DNA of 64,000 nt from Cotesia glomerata. Lineage: Eukaryota; Arthropoda; Insecta; Hymenoptera; Braconidae. The stretch spans positions 16,417,152 through 16,481,151 of the forward strand of contig NC_058160.1 in NCBI RefSeq assembly GCF_020080835.1, given 5' to 3'. Within the stretch, counting starts at the first letter, position 1. Each line of letters begins with the position of its first letter. A program made the position numbers and the translations under genes. The notes under the pieces are model-generated. The model was not told where the DNA came from and ran no database searches. It saw only the letters and a list, made by a program, of their open reading frames with translations. Positions 54,331 to 64,000 of this stretch are shown one piece after another.

Positions 54331-56977
54331 TATTAAATGCTCAGGGGGGTTGTCCCCGGAGTCCGATTCTCCGAGGGCCCAGCCTGAGCTCCATCCATTA
54401 CTGCTGAACCACTCCGCACAACAAGGCGGTTAGTGATCACAGCAGGCCAAAGTCATTTTCCTAAGTAGACGGAGGGAACCTAGTATGACAGCCTTCTGCA
54501 TCCTGACCGCCAAGAATTCAGCTTTTGATGAGCAAGCTGGAACTCTGGCAAGTGAGGATACAAAAGACTGTTTCATCCCTCCGAGGACGCCAACAATCAG
54601 GACGACGAGCTTGACACGGTAACCTGGGTAAAGTTTGCCAATTTCAAACAGGAGATCCTGATATATCTGTCTTTTGTGCTCTTCTTTGGCTGAGATGTTG
54701 TATTCAGCCGGGGCCGAGAACTCAATGACATAAATGTCACGAGTAGCCTTGTCGAAGAGCACAATATCAGGTTTGTTGTGATCTATCCGCCGAGTTGTTG
54801 CAAACGGCATGTTCCAATAAATTTTGCAACTGTCATTCTCAACAACCTGGGGAATATCTCCTGGCAGATAAGGCAGCACCGGTGTCACGTCAATACCGTA
54901 GCGGTGACGAAGATAGTAGTACAGTACTCTCAGGGCGGCATTGTGACGCTGGATGTATGCACCTCTCGCCAGCACAGGACATGCTGACAAAATGTGCATA
55001 AGCGTCTCCGGATGTAGTTTACACGCCCTGCAGGTCGTGTCCGGGAGCTGCACCTGGAGCACCTTGCTACGGTACTCTAGAGTGTTAATGACACCATCTT
55101 GGCAAGCAAATATGAACCCTTCAGTCTCGGACATCAGGCCAGCTGACTTTAAGAAGGAAAACGTCAGCTGGGTGGACAAGCCATGATCACGCACGTGTTT
55201 GAAGAACACGCTGTGCATAGACTTGTCCATCAGTTTGCCTAGGAGTAGTTTTTCCTCGGCGTTCCTGATGACGCTCTTGAATTCCTCCTTTCGGAGTTCC
55301 ATAAGAGCGTTTATTTCTCCAAGACCAAGGGTTCTTGCCGCATATATTGCTGCCTTATATAAGAACGACCCCTTATGCGCATTCTCATGTTTATGAACAA
55401 TTTGCATAAGAAAGTCATCCTCATCTGCAGTGAAATTGACAACTTCGTGTGTTAAACCCAGGACTAAACGATCGTGAAGCCGCTCCAAGCTCTGCAAACC
55501 TCTCCCACCGATCGACCGGGAGAGGTATAATCTGGCGACTGATGAATTGGGGTGCATGCTCCGGTTCATGTTGATAGTCTTACGGGTTCTGATGTCGAGA
55601 TCTCGCAGATCCTTTCGGGCCCATTTTAAGACACCGAAAGAGTATAGTAAGACTGGGACAGCGAGCGTGTTAGTAGCGGAGACTTTATTTTTACCGGAAA
55701 GTTCGGAGGACCAAATTTTCCGGAGTCTCCTAACATACTCGCTACGGAGAGTTGCTTGGACTTCGGAGACCGCATGCATGCGGTGCTCTTCCATTCCTAG
55801 ATATCTATACAACTCTCCGGCGTCTAATTGTCTTAAAACGCTCCCATCTACCAACTCGACATCATCACCCGTAACAGAGCACTTACCCCTCGCCAGATGT
55901 ACGACCGCACACTTATCCAACCCAAAAGACATTCCAACATCCCGCGTGTACTCTGCTACGATGTTAAGAGCCGCCTGTAGATAATCTTCATCAGCACTAT
56001 ACAGCTTCAGGTCATCCATATAAAGCAGATGGGTAATCGAGTATTTTCGATCACCCGAAGGCCCCACTGAGTACCCACGAGTTTTACGGAGAGCAACAGA
56101 TATAGGCAGCAGTGAGATGCAAAACAGCAGAGGGCTTAAGGAATCACCTTGGAAGACCCCTCGTTTGTACTCTACAACTCCGGTTATGTGCAATGCGTTT
56201 CCACTTCCAATGTGAAAACGCGTTCGCCAAAGCTGCATTGTACGCCGAATGCATTCCACTATTTCAGGATTGACCCCCAGGCATTTGAGGAGATATAAAA
56301 TCAACTCATGAGAAGTTGAGTCAAATGCCTTGCGATAGTCGATCCAGGCCATTGACAGGTTGCGTTGATAGTAGATCGCATCTTGTGTGACACATCGATC
56401 AACTATCAAGTTCTCTTTGCAACCTGACAGGCCTCTTTTGCTGCCACGCTGTTCATATATCTGTTGCCATACAGGTTCTATCTCCTGCAAAATACGGTTG
56501 TTTAAAATTTTTGTAAAAATTTTATAAACCGCATTCAAGCAGGTGATAGGCCTGTAATTCTTTGGGTCAGACAAGTCACCTTTTTTTGGTATCAGTACGG
56601 TTCGCCCTTCCACGAGCCAGTCTGGAATCGGTTCGTCAGCTCTAATGTACGATGTAAATATACGGGCCAGATTGAGGTGGGTAGAAGTAAACTTCTTCCA
56701 CCAAAAGACATTTATGCCATCTGGACCCGGGGCAGCCCAATTTTTGCTGCCATTCAGAGCTGAACGAACTTCATTCACACTGACTGCAGGGCTCTCTTCA
56801 TCAGCATTCTGTCTACGGTGTTCCCGACAGAATGCTTTAAAGTCGTGCAGAGCTGGATTATTGGCGTTCACGTTTGGTTGATCTCCATACAACTCAGTCC
56901 AAAAAGCTTCCACCCGCTCAGGTGTTGGATAATTCCCGGTAACATCGGTCTTTGATGTCAGAAAGCGTGAAGGGCTG
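54330..56977 (-). mobile_element. R4/Dong-type LINE in a (TAA)n microsatellite, 5'-truncated
   Basis: The element is bounded on both sides by ATT repeats, the known target of Dong-like R4-clade LINEs. Reading on minus, the open frame begins at the repeat edge (56977), already inside the coding sequence, so the 5' part is missing. A roughly 100-base 3' end after the stop runs GGGCCCTCGGAGAATCGG, then CATTTAATAACATAATAAT. The gene itself is undamaged. Confidence 0.85.
54430..56976 (-). CDS. Dong-type LINE ORF: RT, zinc knuckle and restriction-like endonuclease
   Basis: About 848 uninterrupted codons, read from the microsatellite edge, encode an R2-superfamily protein that would reverse-transcribe at a nick it makes itself. 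It opens SRFLTSKTDVTGNYPTPERV; an ATG-independent GTG inside is not a meaningful start. The RT shows NWAAPGPDGINVFWWKKF, VLIPKKGDLSDPKNYRPITC, RGSKRGLSGCKEN, MAWIDYRKAFDS, GVFQGDSLSPLLFCI and the active site LLYMDDLKLY. A C-terminal CRACKLHPETLMHILSAC knuckle (CX2C..H..C) follows. Then comes the endonuclease core KPDIVLFDKATRDIYVIEFS, with the PD...E-type acidic pair. The N-terminal DNA-binding region is absent through truncation. No stop or shift interrupts the frame, so the copy is fairly young. Confidence 0.9.
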   Translation of the reverse strand, partial: SPSRFLTSKTDVTGNYPTPERVEAFWTELYGDQPNVNANNPALHDFKAFCREHRRQNADEESPAVSVNEVRSALNGSKNWAAPGPDGINVFWWKKFTSTHLNLARIFTSYIRADEPIPDWLVEGRTVLIPKKGDLSDPKNYRPITCLNAVYKIFTKILNNRILQEIEPVWQQIYEQRGSKRGLSGCKENLIVDRCVTQDAIYYQRNLSMAWIDYRKAFDSTSHELILYLLKCLGVNPEIVECIRRTMQLWRTRFHIGSGNALHITGVVEYKRGVFQGDSLSPLLFCISLLPISVALRKTRGYSVGPSGDRKYSITHLLYMDDLKLYSADEDYLQAALNIVAEYTRDVGMSFGLDKCAVVHLARGKCSVTGDDVELVDGSVLRQLDAGELYRYLGMEEHRMHAVSEVQATLRSEYVRRLRKIWSSELSGKNKVSATNTLAVPVLLYSFGVLKWARKDLRDLDIRTRKTINMNRSMHPNSSVARLYLSRSIGGRGLQSLERLHDRLVLGLTHEVVNFTADEDDFLMQIVHKHENAHKGSFLYKAAIYAARTLGLGEINALMELRKEEFKSVIRNAEEKLLLGKLMDKSMHSVFFKHVRDHGLSTQLTFSFLKSAGLMSETEGFIFACQDGVINTLEYRSKVLQVQLPDTTCRACKLHPETLMHILSACPVLARGAYIQRHNAALRVLYYYLRHRYGIDVTPVLPYLPGDIPQVVENDSCKIYWNMPFATTRRIDHNKPDIVLFDKATRDIYVIEFSAPAEYNISAKEEHKRQIYQDLLFEIGKLYPGYRVKLVVLIVGVLGGMKQSFVSSLARVPACSSKAEFLAVRMQKAVILGSLRLLRKMTLACCDH

Positions 56978-56978
56978 A

Positions 56979-57020
<42 letters not shown>
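56978..57020 (+). repeat. (ATT)n tract, right flank of the Dong-type LINE
   Basis: A TTATTATT run following the 5' end of the minus-strand LINE. Confidence 0.9.
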
Positions 57021-57022
<2 letters not shown>

Positions 57023-57204
57023 CATAATTATTTAATTTAATAATATTATAATGAATATTTGTTGTAGATATTTGATGTAAATATTTAGTGTGAATTGTTT
57101 TCATTACTTTTCCGGCTGTGATCTGTTATGCCCCTAGATTCATCCAGCAGGTGACACTACGTGTCAGAAAGCCGCAAATTTGAATTATTTCAAATATTTT
57201 ATTA
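57021..57204. repeat. Background repeat between two LINEs
   Basis: CCGGCTGTGATCTGTTATGC and CCTCTAGAT-like sequence at 57111-57190 recur at 58690-58760, so both LINEs lie in copies of the same background repeat. No gene. Confidence 0.5.
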
Positions 57205-58665
57205 ATTTTTCATTCAGATAATATTTCGAATGGGAAACAGGTTGATGTTATACACACGGACTTCTCTAAAGCCTTTGATAAGGTGGATATTCATATACTT
57301 ATTGACAAATTAGTAGATCTTGGCATCCCTGAACAGCTAGTCAACTTAATGATATCATATCTCTCAAATAGAAAAAATTATGTACTTTTTAATGGTTATC
57401 TATCTCATGTATTCTATTCAACGTCTGGAGTTCCGCAAGGATCTAATCTTGGTCCGTTATTGTTTATTATATTTATTAATGACGTTGGATTCTTGCTATC
57501 GGTTTACATTGATCTATTTGCTGATGATGCCAAGATCTATCATGTCATACGCAATTCCAATGATTGTGAATTTTTACAATATAATCTGAATATATTTGCC
57601 AGTTGGTGTATGGATAATAAACTTTTTCTAAACAAGACTAAGTGTAAAATAATATCATTTCACAAATCTAACTGTTCAATTTTATTTGATTACACTATTG
57701 ACAGCAAGACTTTAGATAGGGTCCAAACAGTTAATGATCTAGGCATAACTTTTGACTACCAGTTAACTTTCTATGATCATTACACAAATCTTGTACGTTC
57801 AACGACTAAAATTCTCGGTTTTGTGATTCGGTCTTCCAAAAAATTTAAGAACCTGAATGCCGTTAAAGCCCTTTATATATCACTTGTTAGATCAAGATTA
57901 GAATATGCATCTGTAGTGTGGTCACCAACTTATAAAAAGCAAATCAGTCTCATTGAAAAAGTCCAGACAAAATTCGTCAAATACTTTTTATTTAAAAAAT
58001 ATGGAGTTTATCCTGATAGGGGAAATGATTACCTGGCCATGTGTGCAGAGACAAATCTTTTAACGTTGGAAGAAAGAAGGATCTGTGCTTCTGTACTTAT
58101 TATGACGAGCATTCTGTCTAATAATATAGAATGTCCCAGATTCCTTGAAATTATACCTATACAAGTACCTCAAAGATTACTACGCTCTGATCAGCCTTTC
58201 TATCCACCAAAAATTAAAAATAATTTCACTTCATCATCACCATTATATAGAATGATTAATGCATGTAACATTATTGTACGTCAAAGTAATAATTTTGACC
58301 TGCTTGAGTCTTCTTCATCAATTAGTCCCAGTGCCCTTGCATCACTAGTAGTTAACACTAGATGAAAATAGTATCACTAAAACAATTAGGTTTGTAAATT
58401 ATATCTTTATATTAATAATAATGTAAATTATATCTTATATTATGTAATAATTTCATCCAGCATTAGTGTATTAATGTATTAAAATTTCTTTAAAATTCTA
58501 TGTAAGTTTCTGTTATTATTGAATAACTCAATAATTGTTAAGTATTTTGCTAACCGTTAACGCGCCTCTTGTATTACATATTGTAAATCAGAATTCTCTG
58601 TAATTGGCCTTCGGGCTGTTGAGATGTTTTCAAGTAATAAATAAATAAATAAATTCAAATTTATT
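57205..58665 (+). mobile_element. 5'-truncated Jockey/CR1-type LINE
   Basis: The element begins inside the RT, continues to a stop at 58363, and has a 300-base 3' end with GGCCTTCGGGCTGTTGAGAT and an (AATA)n tail at about 58632-58660. It resembles the LINE at 10847-12691 in tail style but differs in coding sequence. Confidence 0.8.
57211..58365 (+). pseudogene. LINE reverse transcriptase C-terminal part
   Basis: Coding similarity starts near 57211 (SDNISNGKQVDVIHTDFSK), upstream of an internal GTG at 57283 that could be mistaken for the start. Motifs are TDFSKAFDKVD (first catalytic aspartate), TSGVPQGSNLGPLLFIIFIN, LFADDAKIY (active site, F for Y), WCMDNKLFLNKTKCKIISF and DLGITFDYQLTFYDHY. 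A LINE-type C-terminal region with RSRLEYASVVWSPTYK follows, and the frame ends in VVNTR at 58365. No internal stop is present, but the endonuclease and RT N terminus are lost by 5' truncation. Confidence 0.85.
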
Positions 58666-59360
58666 TTACTTACATTATTTGTATTACTTGTCCGGTTGTT
58701 AACTGTATTGCCTCTAGATGAACCCAGCAAGTCTGACAAATTAGGCGGTTAATTCAAATTTAAATTCATTTACTATTTAATTTCGGGCATTTGTAAAATG
58801 ATTAAATACAATTTTATTTTATTCAACGTTTTATTATTTTATTATTCACATTATTTGTATATTATTATCATTAGTATTACAATTGTTATCGAAATATTTC
58901 TATAATTATCATTATTATTTTTATAATTATTAATATTATTATTTAAATAATTGAAAAACTGGCTCTCAGTCGAAGTAAAATTGAGTAAATACAGCGCTAT
59001 GACTAATATGAATTATTATAACTATGATTTTAAAAAACGCGCGGTAATTTTAATTCAAAAATTCAATTAAAATTTTATTATTATCAAAACAATAATAATA
59101 ATAATAGTAATTATTTTTTTTTCTCTTTTAAAAACGATGCGAAATTGTAAGTTATTACTAAAAATTTTTATTTTTATTTTAAAAAGCGCGCGAATATTCA
59201 AATTTCAAAATTTCACTTATAATTTTATTATTGCAATTATAATATATTATCCGTAAAAAAACAGTTTCACTGTAAAAAGTTGCGCCATGTACACGTTCAC
59301 AACTCTTGATTTACAAAAAAACCGAAGAGAAATTTTCACTTTACAAAAAGATGTAAAATC
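58666..59360. other. AT-rich DNA and one direct repeat unit next to the foldback
   Basis: It begins with a background repeat (58690-58850, like 54200-54310). From about 59262 to 59360 lies a unit with AACAGTTTCACTGTAAAAAG and CACTTTACAAAAAGATGTAA, which the foldback element repeats in its left arm. No gene. Confidence 0.6.
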
Positions 59361-60493
59361 TGAACAAAAACAGTTTCACTGTAAAAAATTACACCAAGTT
59401 CACGTTCACAACTTTTGATTTACAAAAATACCATGGAGAAATTATCACTTTACAAAAAGATGTAAAATCGAAAAAAAAACAGACCAAGTAGCCGTTATGA
59501 TTTTTAATAATTGAAAAAATTTTGTGGTAAATTTAACAATTAAAAACAATTTTTTAAACGTACTTGGCGTGCGTCATTAAGTACCCCAAATTTTTTCACG
59601 TCTGATAACTAAGGCCAAAGAACTGATGTGAAAAGCGATTTTAGGGACAACAATTCTTTCAGCCCCTCCTCACCAAGTCATTGACCCTACTGATAATATT
59701 TTGATGCAAACATATGAATCTATAAGTTTTGAACAGCTCGATCGATCGGATCAAGATAAGTGGCAATCCAAAGAGTATCATTGCCATTAAATTTGGTGAA
59801 AATTTGAATCGATTCGGTTCGCTGAATTTTGAGAAATCTCAAAAATAAAATTTTCAAGAAATGGTTTTTTTGGAATAACTTTTAAAGGACTCCACTAGTC
59901 AATTTCAAAAACTTATTTGCTCTTAAACTTGAAATACTACATCTATTGCCGTCAGTCCCGTCAAAATCGATTGATTCATTCGGGAGTTATCAAAAACGAA
60001 AAATTTCGAAAAAAGTGCATTTTTTTACATAACTTCGACATTTCTTATTGGATCGTTTTTGATGAAGAAAAAAAAATAATTATTTGAGGATTATGATTAA
60101 AATTGAATTTCTCTTGACGAGATAGGAAACTTGATTTTTAGGTGCTAGTAGAGCTAGGCCTAAGGAAAAGAACAGGAGTTAAGATAATTATTAAACTACT
60201 GACGGTTAAAATAAATGAGTTATCTGAGTGATATTGTGACGTTATTACAATACATCTGAAAAAATTTGGGGTACTCAATGACGCACGCCAAGTACGTTTA
60301 AAAAATTGTTTTTAATTGTTAAATTTACCACAAAATTTTTTCAATTATTAAAAATCATAACGGCTACTTGGTCTGTTTTTTTTTCGATTTTACATCTTTT
60401 TGTAAAGTGATAATTTCTCCATGGTATTTTTGTAAATCAAAAGTTGTGAACGTGAACTTGGTGTAATTTTTTACAGTGAAACTGTTTTTGTTC

Positions 60494-60494
<1 letters not shown>
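59361..60494. mobile_element. Foldback element with 238-bp near-perfect inverted arms
   Basis: The arms are 59361-59598 and 60257-60494, each 238 bases. From TGAACAAAAACAGTTTCACT inward to GTACCCCAAATTTTTTCA they are identical by eye except for a single-base change (CATTAAGTACC against CATTGAGTACC). The 658-base centre holds R-family sequence (59680-60080). A TA run follows directly. No coding frame. The near identity implies recent formation or gene conversion between arms. Confidence 0.9.
59680..60080 (+). repeat. R-family repeat inside the foldback element
   Basis: GTTTTGAACAGCTCGATCG, AAATTTGAATCGATTCGGTTC-like and ACTTTTAAAGGACTCCACT blocks, then TTGCCGTCAGTCCCGTCAAA, follow the order seen at 3580-3860. 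Confidence 0.65.

Positions 60495-60572
<78 letters not shown>
60495..60572 (+). repeat. (TA)n microsatellite
   Basis: A TA run between the foldback element and the LINE 5' end, with one TATC interruption. Confidence 0.95.
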
Positions 60573-60575
<3 letters not shown>

Positions 60576-60835
60576 TACAGATCATATACATAGTGTACAG
60601 TGTACAGGGCGGACGTTGTTTTTTCTCGTCTTGATTATTTGTATTTTTTGCCTATTTTTTGCTTGTTGCACGGCTTTGGGCTATTTAATATTAAAGTGTA
60701 GATTATTGTGCGTATTTTAAGGCATTAATCTCTACTGTTGGAGGTGTAGTTTTTTTATTTCCGAGTAAAATAGTTATTGTGTTTTTGATTTGAGGTTGCG
60801 TTTTTGTTGAAGAAATAAAGTGTGCTGCGCAGAAG

Positions 60836-61301
60836 GTGTGTGATGGTAGTCTGGAGTTGAGAACACTCCAACTTGAATCTCAACTTCTGGCAGATGAGAT
60901 AACAGTAGCTGGAATTCCGGAGGAACGGGGTGAGAAACTTATGAAGAAAGTTATGTTATTTTCCACTCCTCTTGGAATTCAGGTTACTGAAAATAATATT
61001 GTTAAATTGGAGCGACTTGGTAGAGCTGGTGCTGCAAATCTAAATGTACGAGTCAAGTTTGCCAATCAGAGATATGTCGATGATATCATGAGGAGTGTAA
61101 AGAGTAATCCTGTGAAGCTAGGTGCTATAATGCCTGCAGTGCAGGATCCAGATGTTCCGATTTATGTTCATAGGTGACATCCTCCTTTTCTTTATAAGCT
61201 TCGTTCTGACGTACGTAAGGCCTATCCCAATATCCAGGCTAAGAATGTTTGGATTTCGTATGCGTCAATGCTCGATACGCAGATGACAAAGCTCCCGTGA
61301 A
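60836..61301 (+). pseudogene. LINE ORF1-like protein, one stop
   Basis: The frame (opening CDGSLELRTLQLESQ) has a coiled-coil-like Leu/Gln/Glu start, then DEITVAGIPEERGEK, which resembles the RRM region of LINE ORF1 proteins, and AANLNVRVKFANQRYVDDIM. A TGA at 61175-61177 interrupts it. The same frame continues with HPPFLYKLRSDVRKAYPNIQ and ends near 61301. ORF1 proteins bind element RNA. The N-terminal part is not clearly present. The start at GTG 60836 is only a frame boundary. Confidence 0.55.
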
Positions 61302-61356
61302 ACTGTTGCCTTCAACGAGAGTAGGTCCTTTGCGAGGTCTACTCGATTAACAGCGA

Positions 61357-63858
61357 GTGTTTCCCTCTATATCATCATCATCATCATCTAAGAGGGTGTC
61401 TAATATTGTTGTTGACACGTTGCGACCTCCAACAAATAAGAACTGTTTAAAAGTGTGTCATATAAATGCTCAATCACTAAGAAATAAGCGTCATTTTGAC
61501 TTATTTAAAGAATATTTCCGAGTTAATAAGTATGATGTAATTGCTATGTCTGAAACGTGGTTAAATCACTTGGTGTCTGATGAAATGATGTCCTTGCCAT
61601 CATTTGTACTTCATCGTCATGATCATCGTCTGCAGAGCGGTGGTGAAGTTGCTCTCTATGTTAGAGATGATCTAGTGTCTAAGTTTGTACTGTCGTCTGC
61701 AAATTTGGAAGATAAGCATCCAGAGTATCTGTTTATTAAAGTTTGTGGGTCGTCTGAAGAGCGAATCGTAATTGGAGTTGTTTACAAGCCCCCTAATACT
61801 GGCCATCTCGACGATTTAGAGGAGGATCTTGAAACTTTGGTTGCAACCTACAGAAACATGATTATTATGGGTGACTTCAACTCTGATTTGAGCTGCAGTA
61901 ATTTTTATGGTGATCAGCTACGTAGACTATGTGTTGGTTTTTATTTGCATATTGTTCCCTATCAAGTGACGCATCACCTGGAAAATTCTGATACCTGGAT
62001 CGATGTCTGTATCGTCAATAATACAGCAATGGTCCTGTCATCTGAGCAGTCTGCCCTGCCGTTCTTGTCTGATCATGATTTTATATCTGTAACATATAAC
62101 TATAAGGTAGAGCAGCAGAGATTGAGAAGTTTCACGTATCGGAGCTGGCACAGTATTGACGGTGATGTGTTGGCACGGCTGTTTGATGGAGTCAACATTG
62201 AAGATATGGAATCACAAACGACTGTGGATGATATGAATACCTGGTTTCATCAGCAACTTCGTCGGATTACTGACATTGCTGCTCCTGAAAGAACGATACA
62301 TCCTCGTCGTCCCCCAGCACCATGGTTTACTAGTTACATCAGGGATCTTCAAGCTCGTCGTGAAAAGCTGTACAGGATCTTCAGGAGAACTGGCTACGCC
62401 TATAAGGAGTATGCCAGTATGCGGCGTTTGGTGAAGCAGCGGATAAGTGAAGCTAAAAAGTGTTACTTTGACAATCAGTTAAGTTCGGCAAAAAATGCGC
62501 AAGCGATGTGGAATGATCTGCGTAGACTTGGCTTGGTAAGGCGGAAGGTCACACAGTCTATTGTTGAGGTGGATTTGAATGAGCTGAATGACTACTTTGT
62601 GCAGTCGTCTGGCTACTCTGATCTTAATGTTGATGTATCTGACATTGTGTCCCGTTGCACTGGCGATGATAATGTATACTTTAATTTTTTAGCACTTGAT
62701 GATGTTACTGTTAAGAAGGCAATAATGCGACTTACTTCCAACTCTGTAGGTCCGTATAATTTCCCAATTAAGGTATATAAATGCTTAATATCGTTTGTGT
62801 TGCCATTTGTTACATTGCTTTTTAATAATTCGTTAAATTCTGGCGTCTTTCCTAATGAGTGGAAGTTGTCGCGTATTTTTCCAATACCGAAGGGAGCAAA
62901 TGCTGAGATATGTGCTGATTACCGACCTATATCGCTGACGAGTAATTTGTCGAAAGCACTTGAAAGATGCGTACATGATCAGATTATTAAGTATGTTACT
63001 GAGAACAATTTTATAGATGAGTACCAGATGGCTTTTAGGGAGGGCCTGAATACACAGACTGCTGTAATAAAGCTCTGTGATAATATTCGCTTGGCAATAA
63101 ATGCATCTAAAGTCACTGTAGCTGTTTTCTTTGACCTAAGTAAGACTTTTGATTCTGTAAATCACAAAAGACTATTACACAAGTTGTTATTGATGAATTT
63201 CTCTACTGATGCCATTACGTGGATTAGGTCTTATTTGACTTAAAGAAAGCAGCAGGTGTTAACTAATGAGTGCGCATCCTCTTCGAGGAACGTATTAAAT
63301 GGTGTGCCACAAGGCAGTGTGCTCGGCCCATTATTGTTCTCGCTTTATATTTCGGATCTCTCTCAACAGCTAAGCTGTCGATATTTACGTTATGCTGATG
63401 ATTTAGTAATATACTTGCCCTGCTATCCAGAACAGATAAATGAATGTGTTGCTGCACTGAATGCGGAAATAATTAAAATTTTAGAATGGTGCAATATCAA
63501 TTACCTTAAGTTAAATGCATCGAAGACAAAAGCTGTGATTTTTGGTAGTAGAGTTAAAGTTAACTGTAATAATTGTAAGTATGCTGATTGTATTCGCGTA
63601 AATGATTGCATTATTCACTACGATACGACAATTAAGTATCTTGGCGTGTTAATTGATAGCACTCTCACCTAGGAAAATCAGGTTATGACTGTTTGTAATA
63701 GGGCAATGCGGGTTCTGGTGCAGTTGAAGATTAATAATGAAATCTTCAACGAAAAACTACGTATAAAGCTTGTCACCACGTTAATATTCTCAGTGTTTGA
63801 TTATTGTTGTGCGGCTTACTGCAATATTACTAATGCAAATTTTGATAGATTTTGATAG
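61357..63858 (+). pseudogene. LINE ORF2: APE endonuclease and reverse transcriptase
   Basis: The endonuclease shows HINAQSLRNK, AMSETWLN, GGEVALYVRDDL, IVIGVVYKPPN, IIMGDFNSD and LSDHDFISV, that is, the usual catalytic Asn, Glu, Asp and His positions. The RT shows RIFPIPKGANAEICADYRPI, SLTSNLSKALERCVHDQI, FREGLNTQTAVIKL, FFDLSKTFDSVNHKRL (first catalytic aspartate), GVPQGSVLGPLLFSLYISDL and the active site LRYADDLVIYL. The frame is interrupted by TAA at 63241-63243 and TAG at 63670-63672, with the same frame resuming after each. It is then cut at 63858. The start at 61357 is a frame boundary, since VFPSISSSSSSK is not a known N terminus. Confidence 0.9.
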
Positions 63859-64000
63859 ATTTTTGCAAAACGGGGTGGAAACAATAACTTCCCGATATTT
63901 CAAAATCTTCGATTTTCTTAGCAGGAAGTTAAAAAAATTATAAATTTGTTTAAAAGTTATTTAGGAAAAAAAATAAAATTTTCAAATATATAATTAATTT
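63859..64000 (-). repeat. R-type repeat end at the window edge (minus)
   Basis: CAATAACTTCCCGATATTTC and TCTTCGATTTTCTTAGCAGG, then GAAGTTAAAAAA, match 13540-13592. It continues off the window. Confidence 0.75.

Larger units (their letters stand above)
60573..63858 (+). mobile_element. LINE with ORF1-like and ORF2 regions, 3'-truncated
   Basis: The 5' part starts at about 60573 (GTGTACAGATCATATACATAG), with a non-coding leader to about 60835. It is followed by an ORF1-like region and an endonuclease-RT ORF2 in the order of APE-type LINEs such as Jockey or CR1. The sequence leaves the LINE at about 63858, in the RT C-terminal part. There it joins an R-type repeat end (GCAAAACGGGGTGG), so the 3' end is missing rather than the 5' end as usual. 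Confidence 0.8.

Overview
The window looks like a transposon-dense, AT-rich stretch of an arthropod nuclear genome, most likely an insect and possibly a parasitoid wasp. The order-level guess is inference from the mix of element families. The evidence is spliceosomal introns, long (TA)n and (GT)n microsatellites, Helitrons with CTAG ends, Ty3/Gypsy elements, an R4/Dong-type LINE in a (TAA)n tract, Jockey/CR1-type LINEs and many foldback elements. No complete host gene can be supported. The only candidate is a short possible first exon at 1303-1388.

Layout. 1-4740: dispersed repeats, a 5S rRNA-derived core between TA-rich arms, and a 1.7-kb element with about 213-bp inverted ends. 4741-10846: repeat remnants without genes, including primer-site-like tracts of an old minus-strand LTR element and a GACTGGTGGGAC motif family. 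10847-15051: a 5'-truncated LINE and a decayed DDE_4 transposase, both on minus. 15876-20045: a non-autonomous Helitron-like array with a MITE inside. 20139-28350: Helitron copy 1 on plus, interrupted by a 2.2-kb solo LTR. 28362-34401: Gypsy-1, with a Lys-type primer site, a -1 frameshift cassette and a truncated pol. 34497-39432: Gypsy-2, a full-length but broken element. 39485-41992: another copy of the Helitron-like array, carrying insertions. 42000-43400: a second 5S-like core, a THAP-domain exon pair and a tRNA-like sequence. 44877-51370: Helitron copy 2 on minus, broken by nonsense codons, deletions and an insertion. 51451-54298: a LINE tail, a tRNA-like repeat and nested MITEs. 54330-56977: the R4/Dong-type LINE. 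57205-58665: a LINE fragment. 59361-60494: a foldback element with 238-bp near-perfect arms. 60573-63858: a longer LINE with ORF1-like and ORF2 regions. The right edge is a dispersed repeat.

The genes do not form a host pathway; each coding block is a mobile-element replication module. The two Helitrons share a spliceosomal intron that splits the Rep-helicase gene. Copy 1 keeps the HUH motif and copy 2 has lost it. The LTR elements carry gag, protease, reverse transcriptase, RNase H and integrase in varying decay. Several insertion histories can be read directly because an uninterrupted paralogue of the target lies elsewhere in the same window. The most informative items are the complete-looking frameshift cassette in Gypsy-1, the duplicated Helitron-tail plus LTR block, the 238-bp foldback and the 5S-derived cores.
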